A stretch of 64,000 nt of DNA from CAVVST01 sp963750995 (GTDB lineage: Bacteria > Acidobacteriota > Vicinamibacteria > Vicinamibacterales > UBA2999). The notes under the pieces are model-generated. The model ran no database searches. It worked only from the letters and a program-made list of their open reading frames with translations, and was not told the DNA's origin. Location: assembly GCA_963750995.1 (NCBI GenBank), contig CAVVST010000001.1:310001-374000 (forward strand). Direction: 5' to 3'. Positions 1 through 9,512 of this stretch are shown one piece after another (the stretch's first letter is position 1; every line of letters starts with the position of its first letter). The position numbers and the translations under genes are program-made.

Positions 1-1138
1 CGGGCGCGAAGACCACGAGCATGCGCGGTTTCGCGAGCAGGGCCGCCGCGCCCTTGACGCGCGCGTCGACGTCACGGTGCGGCAGACGGTCTTCTCGCTG
101 GCGGTCAATGCGACCACCGCGATGGGCACGGCGATGGTGCTCGGCTACGGCGCATATCTGGTGCTGCAGCAGCAGCTCACCGTTGGTGAGTTGCTAGTGG
201 TGGTCGCCTACATCGGCTCCGTGTACAAGCCGCTCGAAGCGATCAGCGGCACCATCGGGGCGCTGCAGGATCAATTTGTCAACCTGCAGATGGCGTTCGA
301 CCTGCTCGAGAAGGAGCCGGACATCAAGGACACGCCCGGGGCAGTGGCGATTGAGCAGGCCACCGGTCACCTGCGGTTCGACCATGTGTCATTTCGATAT
401 CAGGGGCGCCCCGAGACGTTGTCGGACATCTGCTTCGACGCGGTGCCCGGTGAGGCGGTGGCCATTGTCGGCGCGACCGGCGCCGGCAAGAGCACGCTGG
501 TCAGCCTGCTGCCCCGGTTCTACGATCCGTATGCCGGACGCATTCTGCTCGATGGCCGGGATGCCAAGTCACTGACCCTGCGCTCGCTCCGCGGTCAGAT
601 CAGCATCGTGCAGCAGGAGCCGCTCCTGTTCTCGGGGACGATTGCCGAGAACATCCGCTACGGCCGCCTGGACGCGACGATGGACGAGATCGTTGCCGCG
701 GCGAAAGCCGCGAACGCGCATGAGTTCGTTGCGGCGCTCCCGCAGGGATACGAGACCGTGCTCGGCGAGCGCGGGGCACAGCTGTCCGGTGGCGAGCGTC
801 AGCGCATCTCCGTCGCCCGCGCCTTCCTGAAGAACGCGCCGATCCTGATTCTCGACGAACCCACGTCATCGATCGACTCCAGGACCGAGGCGGTCATCCT
901 CGACGCGCTCGACCGGCTGGTGGTCGGGCGCACCACGTTCATCGTCGCCCACCGCCTGTCGACGCTGCGCAACGTGTCGAAGATTCTCGTCATGCACCAT
1001 GGCCGGATCGTCGAACAGGGTACCCACGATCAGCTACTGGCCCGAGGCGGTCTCTATCGACAGCTCTACGACGTGCAGACAGGCCAGGCCAGAGCCTTGC
1101 GGACGCCGATCGCCGCGATACCTGCGGGGTCGGTATGA
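1..1138 (+). CDS. ABC exporter, fused permease-ATPase, 5' end outside the window
   Basis: Half of a lipid or glycan exporter of the MsbA/type IV ABC kind. The frame is open from base 2, so the gene begins upstream. The visible part starts in the last cytoplasmic helix of the membrane domain, continues through two membrane segments, and then enters a full nucleotide-binding domain: Walker A GATGAGKST (about 470-497), signature LSGGERQR (about 782-805), Walker B ILILDEP (about 841-861) followed by an SSID D-loop, and the H-loop IVAHR. All ATPase motifs are intact. Its TGA overlaps the ATG of the next gene (ATGA), so it is translationally coupled to a glycosyltransferase; this suggests export of the glycan made by the cluster. 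The substrate (lipid A-like, lipid-linked glycan or other) cannot be told from sequence. Confidence 0.93.
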   Translation, partial: GREDHEHARFREQGRRALDARVDVTVRQTVFSLAVNATTAMGTAMVLGYGAYLVLQQQLTVGELLVVVAYIGSVYKPLEAISGTIGALQDQFVNLQMAFDLLEKEPDIKDTPGAVAIEQATGHLRFDHVSFRYQGRPETLSDICFDAVPGEAVAIVGATGAGKSTLVSLLPRFYDPYAGRILLDGRDAKSLTLRSLRGQISIVQQEPLLFSGTIAENIRYGRLDATMDEIVAAAKAANAHEFVAALPQGYETVLGERGAQLSGGERQRISVARAFLKNAPILILDEPTSSIDSRTEAVILDALDRLVVGRTTFIVAHRLSTLRNVSKILVMHHGRIVEQGTHDQLLARGGLYRQLYDVQTGQARALRTPIAAIPAGSV

Positions 1139-3642
1139 CGGCCATGCATATTGCCACCAGACCGAAGGCCGTCGTCCTCGGGCTCACGACCCGGATGCCG
1201 CTCGCTGGGATTGTGTTCATCACGATCCAGTACCTCGTCGGCCTCAAGCGTCTGGGCTTCGACGTCTATTACGTCGAGGAGCACGGTAAAACGCCGTGGA
1301 TGCTGATGGACGGCCAGCAGCAGAGTGGCGCCGCCGTCGCCGCGGCGTTCATCGCGGGCCTGATGCGTCGTTTCGGCCTCGAGGACGACCACTGGGCGTT
1401 CCGTGCGCCGCACGACCGCAGCCAGTGCTTCGGGTTGGCGGAACCCGCGTTGACGGCGGTGCTGCGCGACGCCGCCGTGATCCTCAACCTTCACGGCGGC
1501 ACCGTTCCGCGACCCGAACATTGCGCTGGCGGCCGCCTCGTCTACGTCGGTACAGATCCGGTCGAAGTCGAGGTCTCGCTCGACAATGGCGACCAGGGCA
1601 TCGTCGATTACCTCGCCCCCCACTGCGCCTTTTTCACGTGGGGCGAGAACTACGGCAACCCCGATTGCCGCGTGCCGTGGTCCGATCGGTTCGCCTTCGA
1701 GCCGACGCGTCAGCCGATCGTGACTGACCTGTGGGCGCCGTTTCAGCGCGGAGCAGGCGAGGCGTTCTCGACGGTCGCCAACTGGCGTCAGCCGTACCGC
1801 TCGGTCACCTTCCGTGGCGAGATCTACCACTGGAGCAAGCACCTCGAGTTCGAGAAGTTCATCGACGTGCCGGGCCACTGCGATCAGCCGTTCGAGCTCG
1901 CCCTCGTGAATGTGCTCGATGAGGACCGCGAGGTACTCGCAGCGCAGAGATGGCGCATCCGCGACGCCTCGGCACTCAACCGGGACCTCGATGCCTATCG
2001 GCAATACATCGGCGAGTCGCGCGGCGAGTTCACCGTAGCCAAGGACCAGAACGTACGGTTGCGCAGCGGCTGGTTCAGCGACCGCAGCGCCAGCTACCTG
2101 GCGTGTGGTCGTCCGGTCATCACGCAGGAAACCGGCTTCAGCAATATCCTGCCGACGGGTGAGGGGCTGTTTGCATTCTCGAGCCTGGAGGAGATTCTCG
2201 AGGCCGTCGGGCGCATCAACGGCGACTATGCGCGCCATTCGCGGGCGGCAGGTGCCATTGCGCGCGAATGGTTCGACTACCGCGTGGTGCTGGGCGCCAT
2301 GCTCGATTACGTCGACGCGCGCCCGGGGATGCGGATGGCAGGCGGGCGCCCGACCTTTCCGGCGGACCTTGCGCTCACCCCCGTCTCGCGCTGGCCGACA
2401 ACGCTGCCGGAGGAGACACAGCTGGCGGTCATGGCTGCGCCGATCGCGTCGCGCGTCCGGCGTCGCGGCGGCAGCGGGCATCCGGCAGCCAGTGTCGTCG
2501 TGGTCACTTACGAGGAGCTCGTCTTCACGCGGCTATGTCTCGAGAGCCTGCTCGCCGCCGACACGGCGATTGAGTTCGAGGTCATCGTCGTGGACAACGG
2601 GTCCACGGATGGTACGCAGGAATACTTGCACGCTCTCGCGCGGCTGGACGGACGCGTGCGAATCGAACTGTCACCGGCAAACGCCGGCTTTGCCGAAGCG
2701 ACCAATCGTGGCGCCGCGCTGTCGCGCGGCGACGTCATCGTCTTCCTCAACAATGACACCATCCTGATGGCGGGATGGCTGGACCGGCTGGTCGCGCACC
2801 TCGGCGATGAGCGGATTGGTCTGATCGGGGCGACGACCAACCGCGCCGGCAACGAGGCCGAAATCGGCGTGCCGTATCGCACCTACGGTGAGCTCGAGCA
2901 ATTTGCGCATGAGCACGCGCGCAGCCGCAATCGTGACGCGTTCGACATCCGCACAGCCACGATGTTCTGTGCCGGGCTACGGCGCTCAGTGTGGGACACG
3001 ACCGGCCCGCTCGACACCCGCTTCGAGGTCGGACTCTTCGAAGATGACGATCTGTCGATGCGCGTCCGGGCAGCGGGGCTCCGCGTTGCGTGCGCCGAGA
3101 ACGTGTTCGTCCATCACTTCGGCCAGGCGTCGATAGGACGGCTCGGCCTGACCGGTCAATATGGCGGCCTGTTCCATGCCAATCGGCAGCGGTGGGAAGA
3201 GAAGTGGGGGGTGCCGTGGACGCCATACGGCAGGCGGACACGTGCTGACTACGACACACTGATTGCGCGCGTGCGTCAGCTGGTGCATGACACCATTCCG
3301 CCCGGGGCAACCGTGCTGGTCCTCAGCAAGGGTGACGATCGGCTCCTCAGGTTCACCGATCGCAGCGGTTGGCATTTTCCACAGGGCGATGACGGCGCCT
3401 ACGCCGGATATTACCCGGCGGACAGTGATGCCTGCATCGCGGAGCTGGAGCGGCTGCGGCGGCGCGGCGCCGACTTCCTCCTGATTCCCGAGACCGCACT
3501 GTGGTGGCTGCAGCACTACACCCGGTTCGCCGAACACATCGAGCAACGCTACGGCGTGCGTGCCGAGGGTGCGGCGCCAGGCATCGTCGTCGCGTTGTCG
3601 GAGCGGTTCACGTGGCGCAGGTCGGGAGCAGAGGTGCACTGA
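1135..3642 (+). CDS. Bifunctional glycosyltransferase: GT-B-like domain + GT2 domain + C-terminal SKGD-type domain
   Basis: Three-part protein of 835 residues. Residues about 8-400 are a GT-B-like domain homologous to the three tandem genes at 11.7-15.2 kb; it shares SGWFSDRS, YLACGRPV and TGEGLFAF-type motifs near its C-terminal end. Residues about 450-680 are a canonical GT-A/GT2 domain (ASVVVVTY start, VVDNGSTDGT, and a VFLNNDT acidic motif around residue 540). Residues about 705-820 form a further domain with VLVLSKGDD, WHFPQ and AGYYPA motifs that recurs at the start of the next gene. The protein would build two linkages of a surface glycan at the inner face of the cytoplasmic membrane. 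ATGA overlap upstream; 4 bp to the next start. Family assignment of the GT2 part is secure; donor and acceptor are unknown. Confidence 0.88.
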   Translation: MTAMHIATRPKAVVLGLTTRMPLAGIVFITIQYLVGLKRLGFDVYYVEEHGKTPWMLMDGQQQSGAAVAAAFIAGLMRRFGLEDDHWAFRAPHDRSQCFGLAEPALTAVLRDAAVILNLHGGTVPRPEHCAGGRLVYVGTDPVEVEVSLDNGDQGIVDYLAPHCAFFTWGENYGNPDCRVPWSDRFAFEPTRQPIVTDLWAPFQRGAGEAFSTVANWRQPYRSVTFRGEIYHWSKHLEFEKFIDVPGHCDQPFELALVNVLDEDREVLAAQRWRIRDASALNRDLDAYRQYIGESRGEFTVAKDQNVRLRSGWFSDRSASYLACGRPVITQETGFSNILPTGEGLFAFSSLEEILEAVGRINGDYARHSRAAGAIAREWFDYRVVLGAMLDYVDARPGMRMAGGRPTFPADLALTPVSRWPTTLPEETQLAVMAAPIASRVRRRGGSGHPAASVVVVTYEELVFTRLCLESLLAADTAIEFEVIVVDNGSTDGTQEYLHALARLDGRVRIELSPANAGFAEATNRGAALSRGDVIVFLNNDTILMAGWLDRLVAHLGDERIGLIGATTNRAGNEAEIGVPYRTYGELEQFAHEHARSRNRDAFDIRTATMFCAGLRRSVWDTTGPLDTRFEVGLFEDDDLSMRVRAAGLRVACAENVFVHHFGQASIGRLGLTGQYGGLFHANRQRWEEKWGVPWTPYGRRTRADYDTLIARVRQLVHDTIPPGATVLVLSKGDDRLLRFTDRSGWHFPQGDDGAYAGYYPADSDACIAELERLRRRGADFLLIPETALWWLQHYTRFAEHIEQRYGVRAEGAAPGIVVALSERFTWRRSGAEVH

Positions 3643-3646
3643 GGCT

Positions 3647-5083
3647 ATGGACAAGGCCATGTCGCGTGAACGGTACGAGGAGCTCGTGGAAGACGTCCGC
3701 GCGTGCGTGCGCGCCTGCGTGCCGCCCGGCGCGGTCGTCCTGATCGCCAGCAAGGGTGACGAGGACCTGGTGCAAATCGAAGGGGTGCGCGCCTGGCACT
3801 TTCCGCGCGACGACTGGGGCTCGTACGCCGGCCATCACCCCGCGACCAGCGTCGAGGCGATCGTCCACCTCCGGCACCTATACGCGCAGGGCGCCCGCTA
3901 TCTGGCGTTTCCCGCGACAGCGGCGTGGTGGCTCGAGCATTACCGCGAGTTGGCTGACCTGCTCGACTCCGCCCACGAGCTGCGGATGTCGCACGACGGT
4001 GTGTGCGTCATTTACGAGCTTCGCGAGTCGGCGGCTTTCGATGCCTTCGCCGCGATGGACGCAAGCGCCGGCTGGGCCGATAGTGATGAAAAGGCCGCTG
4101 CGCCGGCGCGGCTCCTCACGCTGACGCGTCCGGCGACGGGCACGTCACTGCGCGTGCTGACGATACTCACGCGGTTCGGGTCCGATCAGTATGCGGATGC
4201 TGAAGACGACGTCGCCGAGCTGTTCGCCCGCGACATGCGGGCTGTCGAACGGCGGGTGATCGTCGTTGACAACGCGCTGCCGCGCGAGGTTGTCGACGAG
4301 CGCAGCGATGGGTCCGTGCTGATCGGCGGCGACAACAGCTCGCGGGAGTTCTCGGCCTTCGATCGCGCGCTCGAGTTCGTGGGCGCGGACATCTGGTCGT
4401 ACAACTTCGTGCATTTCGCCACGAGCGCCTTCAACACCCTCTATGTTGCCTATCTCGAGCGGTTCGTGCCGTCGTTGCTGGCTGCGGCGGCGGGGCGGCC
4501 CGTGTGCATCGGTCACATCGACTGCTACAACGAGCCGATCCGCGTCCGGACCTATCAGGCCCAGCACTGGATGCGGTCCTGTTTCTTCTTCCTGCCGCCC
4601 GCCGAAATAAAGGCGCTCGGCAGCCTGGTGTCGATCGCCGACGGCCGGCCGTTCTTCAGCGGCGACCCGGACGCCCCGTTCCGCACCGACGCGCCGCTCG
4701 ACCGACAGTATCGCGAATACATCACGAAGTGGCTGACGGGCGACGGTGTTGGCCAGGGCGTCACGTGGCATTCGACGTTCAGGCTGACGTGCGACACGCT
4801 CGACGCGTTCGAGCAGAAGGCGCGCGCGATCCTGAACGAGCAGCTGCTGAGCATCCGGCTGCAGGCGCTCGGCTGCCGTCTCGTTGACGTGACCTGGCTG
4901 TCGGCGATGTTGAGCGTGCAGGCGCGCGAGGTGCCATGGTCGGCGTCATGGCGCGAGCAGCTCGCCAACCGCGATCGCGATGCGCTGGTGCTGGCGCCGG
5001 TGCAACAGGACCCACGCCCGCCGGAGCTGGCTGCCAGCGACGGCACAGAACCCGCGGCGCGGGTCGAGGGCATGGCGGTTTAG
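3647..5083 (+). CDS. Glycosyltransferase-like protein with N-terminal SKGD-type domain
   Basis: I chose the ATG at 3647, five bases after the previous stop; a second in-frame ATG lies at 3659. Residues about 1-125 repeat the C-terminal domain of the preceding protein (LIASKGDED, WHFPRDDWG, YAGHHPA, AAWWLEHY). The remainder (about 150-480) has features of a GT-A-like domain resembling the rhamnan-synthesis F group (VIVVDN near 205, SSREFSAFDRAL, a HIDCYNEP stretch); this is tentative. No signal peptide or clear membrane segment, so it is probably cytosolic or peripheral. Position inside the operon between two glycosyltransferases supports a role in glycan assembly. It could instead be a non-catalytic partner of the upstream enzyme, given the shared domain. 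Confidence 0.72.
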   Translation: MDKAMSRERYEELVEDVRACVRACVPPGAVVLIASKGDEDLVQIEGVRAWHFPRDDWGSYAGHHPATSVEAIVHLRHLYAQGARYLAFPATAAWWLEHYRELADLLDSAHELRMSHDGVCVIYELRESAAFDAFAAMDASAGWADSDEKAAAPARLLTLTRPATGTSLRVLTILTRFGSDQYADAEDDVAELFARDMRAVERRVIVVDNALPREVVDERSDGSVLIGGDNSSREFSAFDRALEFVGADIWSYNFVHFATSAFNTLYVAYLERFVPSLLAAAAGRPVCIGHIDCYNEPIRVRTYQAQHWMRSCFFFLPPAEIKALGSLVSIADGRPFFSGDPDAPFRTDAPLDRQYREYITKWLTGDGVGQGVTWHSTFRLTCDTLDAFEQKARAILNEQLLSIRLQALGCRLVDVTWLSAMLSVQAREVPWSASWREQLANRDRDALVLAPVQQDPRPPELAASDGTEPAARVEGMAV

Positions 5084-5092
5084 GTCAACGGC

Positions 5093-7561
5093 ATGGACAG
5101 CGCTCACTTTCTCTACCGGCCGATCGCCTTTCACACCCCGGATCGGGTCGTCGATCCGCCATCGTGGCTGGGCCACACGCCGTTTGCGTTCTGGATCGTG
5201 GACGCGCTGCAGCCGATGACGTTCGTCGAACTGGGCTGCCATTCCGGCAACAGCTACTCGAGCTTCGCACAGGCCGTGCAGACGCTTGGCCTGGCGACCG
5301 CGTGTTATGCGGTCGATACGTGGCTCGGCGATCCGCAGTCCGGGACCTTCGATGCAAGCGTCTTCGCCGAGTGGTCCGAGTACCACGAGCGGCGCTTCAC
5401 CTCATTTTCCCGCTTGATCAGGTCGACGTTCGACGAGGCGCTCGAACATTTCTCCGATGGCGCCATCGACTTGCTGCACCTCGACGGCTATCACACGTTC
5501 GACGCGGTGTCGCACGACTTCGAGGCATGGCGTCCCAAGGTAAGCGGCCAGGGCGTCGTGCTGTGCCACGACATCAACGTTCGCGAGAAGGACTTCGGGG
5601 CCTGGCGCCTGTGGGAGCGCGTCTCACGCGAATATCCCTCCTTTGCATTCCGCCATGGCCACGGGCTCGGCGTCCTCGGCATTGGCCGCGATCTGCCGGA
5701 GCCGCTTCAGTGGCTGTTCGCCACCGATGCCGACGAGGCAAACACGGTACGCATGTTCTTCGCCCGTCTTGGCGCCTCGGTGACCGCGCAGCACACGGCT
5801 ACCGGTGCACAACAGGCGTCGGCGGAGGCGCGGCGCGCAGCCGCCGCGGCGCAGCAGGCCGAAGCTGGCGCGCAGCAGGCGGCGGCGGAAGCGCAGCAGG
5901 CGCTCGCTGCCGAACTCGCAAAGCGCGACGATCGCTTGCAGCAGGCGACGAACGAGCTCGAGGCGCTCAGGTCCGATCACACCCGGCGTCGCGACGCGCT
6001 CGCCGACGCGGAACAGGCCTTCAACGCTAGGGAAACCGAGCTCGACACGCTCGGTCGTGAAGCGCACTCGTTGCGCGATGCGGTCGCAGAAGCGAATCAC
6101 GCCTTGTGCGTCCGGGCGGCGCAAGTCGACACGCTGACGGCCGAAAACATCGAGCTCCAGGCCTCGCTGGCGATTGCCGAACGGGCGTTGACCGCGCGTC
6201 TGAAGGACGTCGAGGCGCTCGCGTCACGTCTCGACGCGCGCGAGACGAGGCGCACGCATCCGACGGTCGTCGTGGTGTCGCACGTCGGCGGCTGGCAGCC
6301 GCGGGCTGGCAACGAATACCGGGTGCACCGGATGCTGCACTGGTACCGGCGCCAGGGGTATCGCGTTATTCCGGTGATTGCGCCGCTGCCCGGCGAGGAG
6401 CTTTCGCGCGACGCGCTGGCGGCGACCGCGGCTGCGTTCGGTAATGCCATCCAGGTGCATCGCGACGGACGTATCGAGCACGATCTGCGCGATGTGCCGG
6501 AGGTGTTCGACCCGATCCCGGACGCTGCGGCGCCTTCGGTCGCCGTCGATGAGAGCGTGACCTCCACCTCGCGCAGGCAGGAACTGCTCACAATCGAGTC
6601 GACGTTCTGTCATGACCACGTAATCGCGACGGTGCTGCACCTGCAGCAATGGTTGGGCCCGCACGTGCTGCAGGTCGAATACATCTGGATGACGCGGCTG
6701 CTCCCGCTGGTGCGCGTCGACGTGCTGAAAGTGATCGACACCCACGACGTGTTCTCCAGCATCGAGCGAAAAGTGCGGATGTTCGGGGTGCGCGACCAGG
6801 TCGTCGATCCCCGCCAGGAGGCCGAGCGCCTCCGCCGCGGCGACCTGATCATCGCGATTCAGGACGAGGAGCGCCAGGAACTGCAGCGGCTGGCGCCGGG
6901 TATTCCGGTCGTGACCGCCGGCGTGGACTTCGACGTCGTCGCCGACGCCGCCGGCTCGATCGGCGGGCGGATCCTGTTCGTCGCATCGCGCAATCCTCGA
7001 AATTGCAAGGGACTGACCGACTTCGTTCGGCTGGCCTGGCCGCGGATCCGGCGCAGGGTACGGGAGGCCGAGCTCGTGGTCGTCGGCGGTGTCGCCGCGG
7101 CGGTCGACGGACGGCAGGTCCCAGGCCTGACGGTCGTCGGCGCGATCGATGACGTGGCGCCGCTCTACCGCGAAGCGGCGCTGGTCATCAACCCGGTCGT
7201 CGCCGGGACCGGCGCCAAGATCAAGACCATCGAGGCGCTGTGCCATCTGCGGCCGATCGTCACCTGGCCGGCCGGCATCGACGGGCTCGATCCCCGGCTG
7301 GCTGCCCGATGCGTTGTCGCCCGCGACTGGTACGAGTTCGCCAACGCGGTCGTCGACGCCTTGACGCGGCGCGGCGACGGCCGATTTACGGACGACGATC
7401 GCGCGGTTGTCGCTGAGCTGGTCTCACCAGAGACCACCTACGCTGCACTTGATGACGCGTACCGGACATTCTTCGAGCGGCACCGCTCCGCGCCGGCGGC
7501 GGGTGCCGTGCCGCTTCTGGAGGCCGGCCCGGCAGTGCCGGCGGTCGCACATGCTGATTGA
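5093..7561 (+). CDS. Fusion of SAM methyltransferase, long coiled coil and GT4 glycosyltransferase
   Basis: 822 residues in three blocks. Residues about 1-215 are a class I methyltransferase of the cephalosporin-hydroxylase/Methyltransf_24 kind: a glycine motif FVELGCHSGNSYSS near residue 45 and LHLDGYHTFD near 128. Residues about 235-390 are an Ala/Gln/Glu-rich heptad stretch typical of a coiled coil. From about 395 a GT4-type GT-B domain follows, with a GNEYRVHRM glycine region, DTHDVFSSIERK, and a C-terminal GTGAKIKTIEAL donor-site motif. This suggests one polypeptide that methylates and extends or caps a glycan, with the coiled coil acting as spacer or ruler, as in O-antigen chain-length control by capping enzymes; that role is an inference. 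Starts 9 bp after the previous stop and overlaps the next gene by 11 bp. Confidence 0.85.
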   Translation: MDSAHFLYRPIAFHTPDRVVDPPSWLGHTPFAFWIVDALQPMTFVELGCHSGNSYSSFAQAVQTLGLATACYAVDTWLGDPQSGTFDASVFAEWSEYHERRFTSFSRLIRSTFDEALEHFSDGAIDLLHLDGYHTFDAVSHDFEAWRPKVSGQGVVLCHDINVREKDFGAWRLWERVSREYPSFAFRHGHGLGVLGIGRDLPEPLQWLFATDADEANTVRMFFARLGASVTAQHTATGAQQASAEARRAAAAAQQAEAGAQQAAAEAQQALAAELAKRDDRLQQATNELEALRSDHTRRRDALADAEQAFNARETELDTLGREAHSLRDAVAEANHALCVRAAQVDTLTAENIELQASLAIAERALTARLKDVEALASRLDARETRRTHPTVVVVSHVGGWQPRAGNEYRVHRMLHWYRRQGYRVIPVIAPLPGEELSRDALAATAAAFGNAIQVHRDGRIEHDLRDVPEVFDPIPDAAAPSVAVDESVTSTSRRQELLTIESTFCHDHVIATVLHLQQWLGPHVLQVEYIWMTRLLPLVRVDVLKVIDTHDVFSSIERKVRMFGVRDQVVDPRQEAERLRRGDLIIAIQDEERQELQRLAPGIPVVTAGVDFDVVADAAGSIGGRILFVASRNPRNCKGLTDFVRLAWPRIRRRVREAELVVVGGVAAAVDGRQVPGLTVVGAIDDVAPLYREAALVINPVVAGTGAKIKTIEALCHLRPIVTWPAGIDGLDPRLAARCVVARDWYEFANAVVDALTRRGDGRFTDDDRAVVAELVSPETTYAALDDAYRTFFERHRSAPAAGAVPLLEAGPAVPAVAHAD

Positions 7562-9512
7562 CGTCTTCATCGATCTGTCGCGCGTACCGGTGGGGTTCGA
7601 CGTTGGCGGCGCCATCAGACGGCTCGCCGTGCCGGAGTCGATCGGCGCCATGGCGCGTCGCGTGACGTGCGCGGTCGCGCCCGAGGATGTTGCCGCAGGC
7701 TTCCGCGCCGCCGCCGGCTGGAGCCTTGCGACCACGTCGCCCGTCGAGGCGTGTCGCGCCGCCCTGGCCGCGGCAGGCGAGGACGACCTGCCGCTGCTCG
7801 TGCTGCTCGGGGACGTTCGACCGTCAGCTGCGGCCGTGGGGTCCTTGCTCGAGGCCGTCGAGGCCGATCCGATGATCGGGTTTGCGGCTGCCCGCCTCAC
7901 CGGCCACGCCGACGGCAGCATCGCGCGGCTGGACTTCGCGGGGGATCGCGAGATCGACGAGCTGCCCCGGCGCATACTCGCCGAGATTCCCGACACCTAC
8001 CTCGTCGCCGACGCACCGGGGCGGTGCCTGCTCGTCAAGCCGGTCGTCGGCGCCGATTTCAGAGATCTCGACCTGCGCTTTCGCAGTGTTGCAGGCGCGC
8101 TCTGGCACTACATGAGCCGCGCCCGCCGCTGCGGGTTCCGGACGGTGATCTGCAATCGCGCCGTGGTCGACGCGCCGGGTCAGGCGAGACCCTGTCCGCC
8201 GTCGACGATCACCGCCAGGAACCTGCCCGAGGCCGATCGCGTCCTGCTGCGCGAGTTGTCGCCGGATGTGGAGAAGGCGGTGGTCGAGTTCGGTACGGCC
8301 GCCGCCGCCGTCGCCGAAACGCGGCTTGCCCGCGCGTTCCCTGACGCGTACGGCAGCCGCCCGTCGCTGCTGCTGGACTGCCGGAACATCGTCTCCGGTA
8401 TGAACGGGACGACGATCGCGGCGCTGGGCATCTGCCGTGGACTGCACAAACTCGACGCGGAGTGGGACATCACGCTGCTGTCCTCCAAAGACGCGTGTGC
8501 GTCTCACAAGCTCGAGGAGTCGTATCCTGGCTGGCAGATCGCGACGACGCTGCCGGCGCGCCAGTTCACGGTGGCGCTCAGGCTGTCGCAGCCGTGGCAT
8601 ATCCAGGAGATGATTGACCTCCACGCCGCCGCTGCCTACAACGCCTACCTGTTCCTGGACACGATCTCTTGGGATGCGGCGTATTCGGCGCCACGGCATC
8701 TCGACGGCACCTGGCAGTTCATGGCCGATCACGCGGACGGCCTCATCTTCATTTCCCGATACACCCGCGATCGTTTTCGCCGCCGCTTCCTTGTTCGCGG
8801 CGGCCTGCGCGAGCTGGTCGCGTACCTCTCCTTCCATCCGGCCGACTACGTGCGTGCCGACGCCCGCGTCGCCTCCAGGCGGGATGGATTCATCTTCGTC
8901 GTCGGCAACGACTACGACCACAAGGATGTCCGGCCCACCCTGGAGCTGCTGGCGGCCGCCTTTCCGTACGAGTCGTTCGTTGCGCTCGGACCGCCGCTGA
9001 CGATCACGCCGCGGGTCAGGATGCTGCAGAGCGGAATGCTCGCGGACGCCGAGATCCACCGGCTGTACGCGAACGCACGCATGGTCGTGTTTCCGTCGTT
9101 CTATGAAGGCTTCGGCTTTCCGGTGCTGACCACGCTGGCGTACGGAGGAACGCTGGTGGCGCGCGGGTCGGCGTTGCTCGAGGAGGTCGCCGCCCGGTGT
9201 GTGCCGCGGGGGCGCATCGTACCGTTCGCGCGCCGTGACGAACTGGTGGAGGTGGTTGGGCGGATCCTCCATGGCGAAGACGTCGCCACTCTGCCTCTCG
9301 GTACCGCCCTGGACGAGGGTCGCCCGCTGGCATGGCAGGACATCGGCGGCAGGATCCTGGCATTTCTGACCGAGATGGCTGGGGACCTGTCCGGCAGCCG
9401 GTTCCGATCACGTGAGCACACGGTGGCGCAGCTGCTGGCCGCGCCCATTTCGTTGACAGATGCCGGATTGAAACGGCCTCGCGTCGACTCGAATCTTTCC
9501 GTGACGGTATGA
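7551..9512 (+). CDS. GT-B (GT4-like) glycosyltransferase with an extra N-terminal domain
   Basis: The ATG at 7551 (MLIDVFIDLSRV) lies inside the end of the preceding gene and gives 653 residues; longer frames run back through that gene and are not credible. The C-terminal half is a GT4-type domain: FVVGNDYDHKDVRP, then the FYEGFGFPVL motif that holds the donor-phosphate glutamate. The N-terminal 270 residues (LVLLGDVRPS, MIGFAAARLTG) look like a degraded or divergent GT2-like fold, so this may be another double enzyme; that part is uncertain. Cytoplasmic, in the same coupled operon. Its TGA overlaps the ATG of the following membrane protein (ATGA). Confidence 0.85.
   Translation: MLIDVFIDLSRVPVGFDVGGAIRRLAVPESIGAMARRVTCAVAPEDVAAGFRAAAGWSLATTSPVEACRAALAAAGEDDLPLLVLLGDVRPSAAAVGSLLEAVEADPMIGFAAARLTGHADGSIARLDFAGDREIDELPRRILAEIPDTYLVADAPGRCLLVKPVVGADFRDLDLRFRSVAGALWHYMSRARRCGFRTVICNRAVVDAPGQARPCPPSTITARNLPEADRVLLRELSPDVEKAVVEFGTAAAAVAETRLARAFPDAYGSRPSLLLDCRNIVSGMNGTTIAALGICRGLHKLDAEWDITLLSSKDACASHKLEESYPGWQIATTLPARQFTVALRLSQPWHIQEMIDLHAAAAYNAYLFLDTISWDAAYSAPRHLDGTWQFMADHADGLIFISRYTRDRFRRRFLVRGGLRELVAYLSFHPADYVRADARVASRRDGFIFVVGNDYDHKDVRPTLELLAAAFPYESFVALGPPLTITPRVRMLQSGMLADAEIHRLYANARMVVFPSFYEGFGFPVLTTLAYGGTLVARGSALLEEVAARCVPRGRIVPFARRDELVEVVGRILHGEDVATLPLGTALDEGRPLAWQDIGGRILAFLTEMAGDLSGSRFRSREHTVAQLLAAPISLTDAGLKRPRVDSNLSVTV

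Noticed and set aside
1066..2481. Long minus-strand open frame of 471 codons opposite the first glycosyltransferase
   Set aside because: Pure high-GC antisense frame with no ribosome site; the plus-strand gene is well supported.
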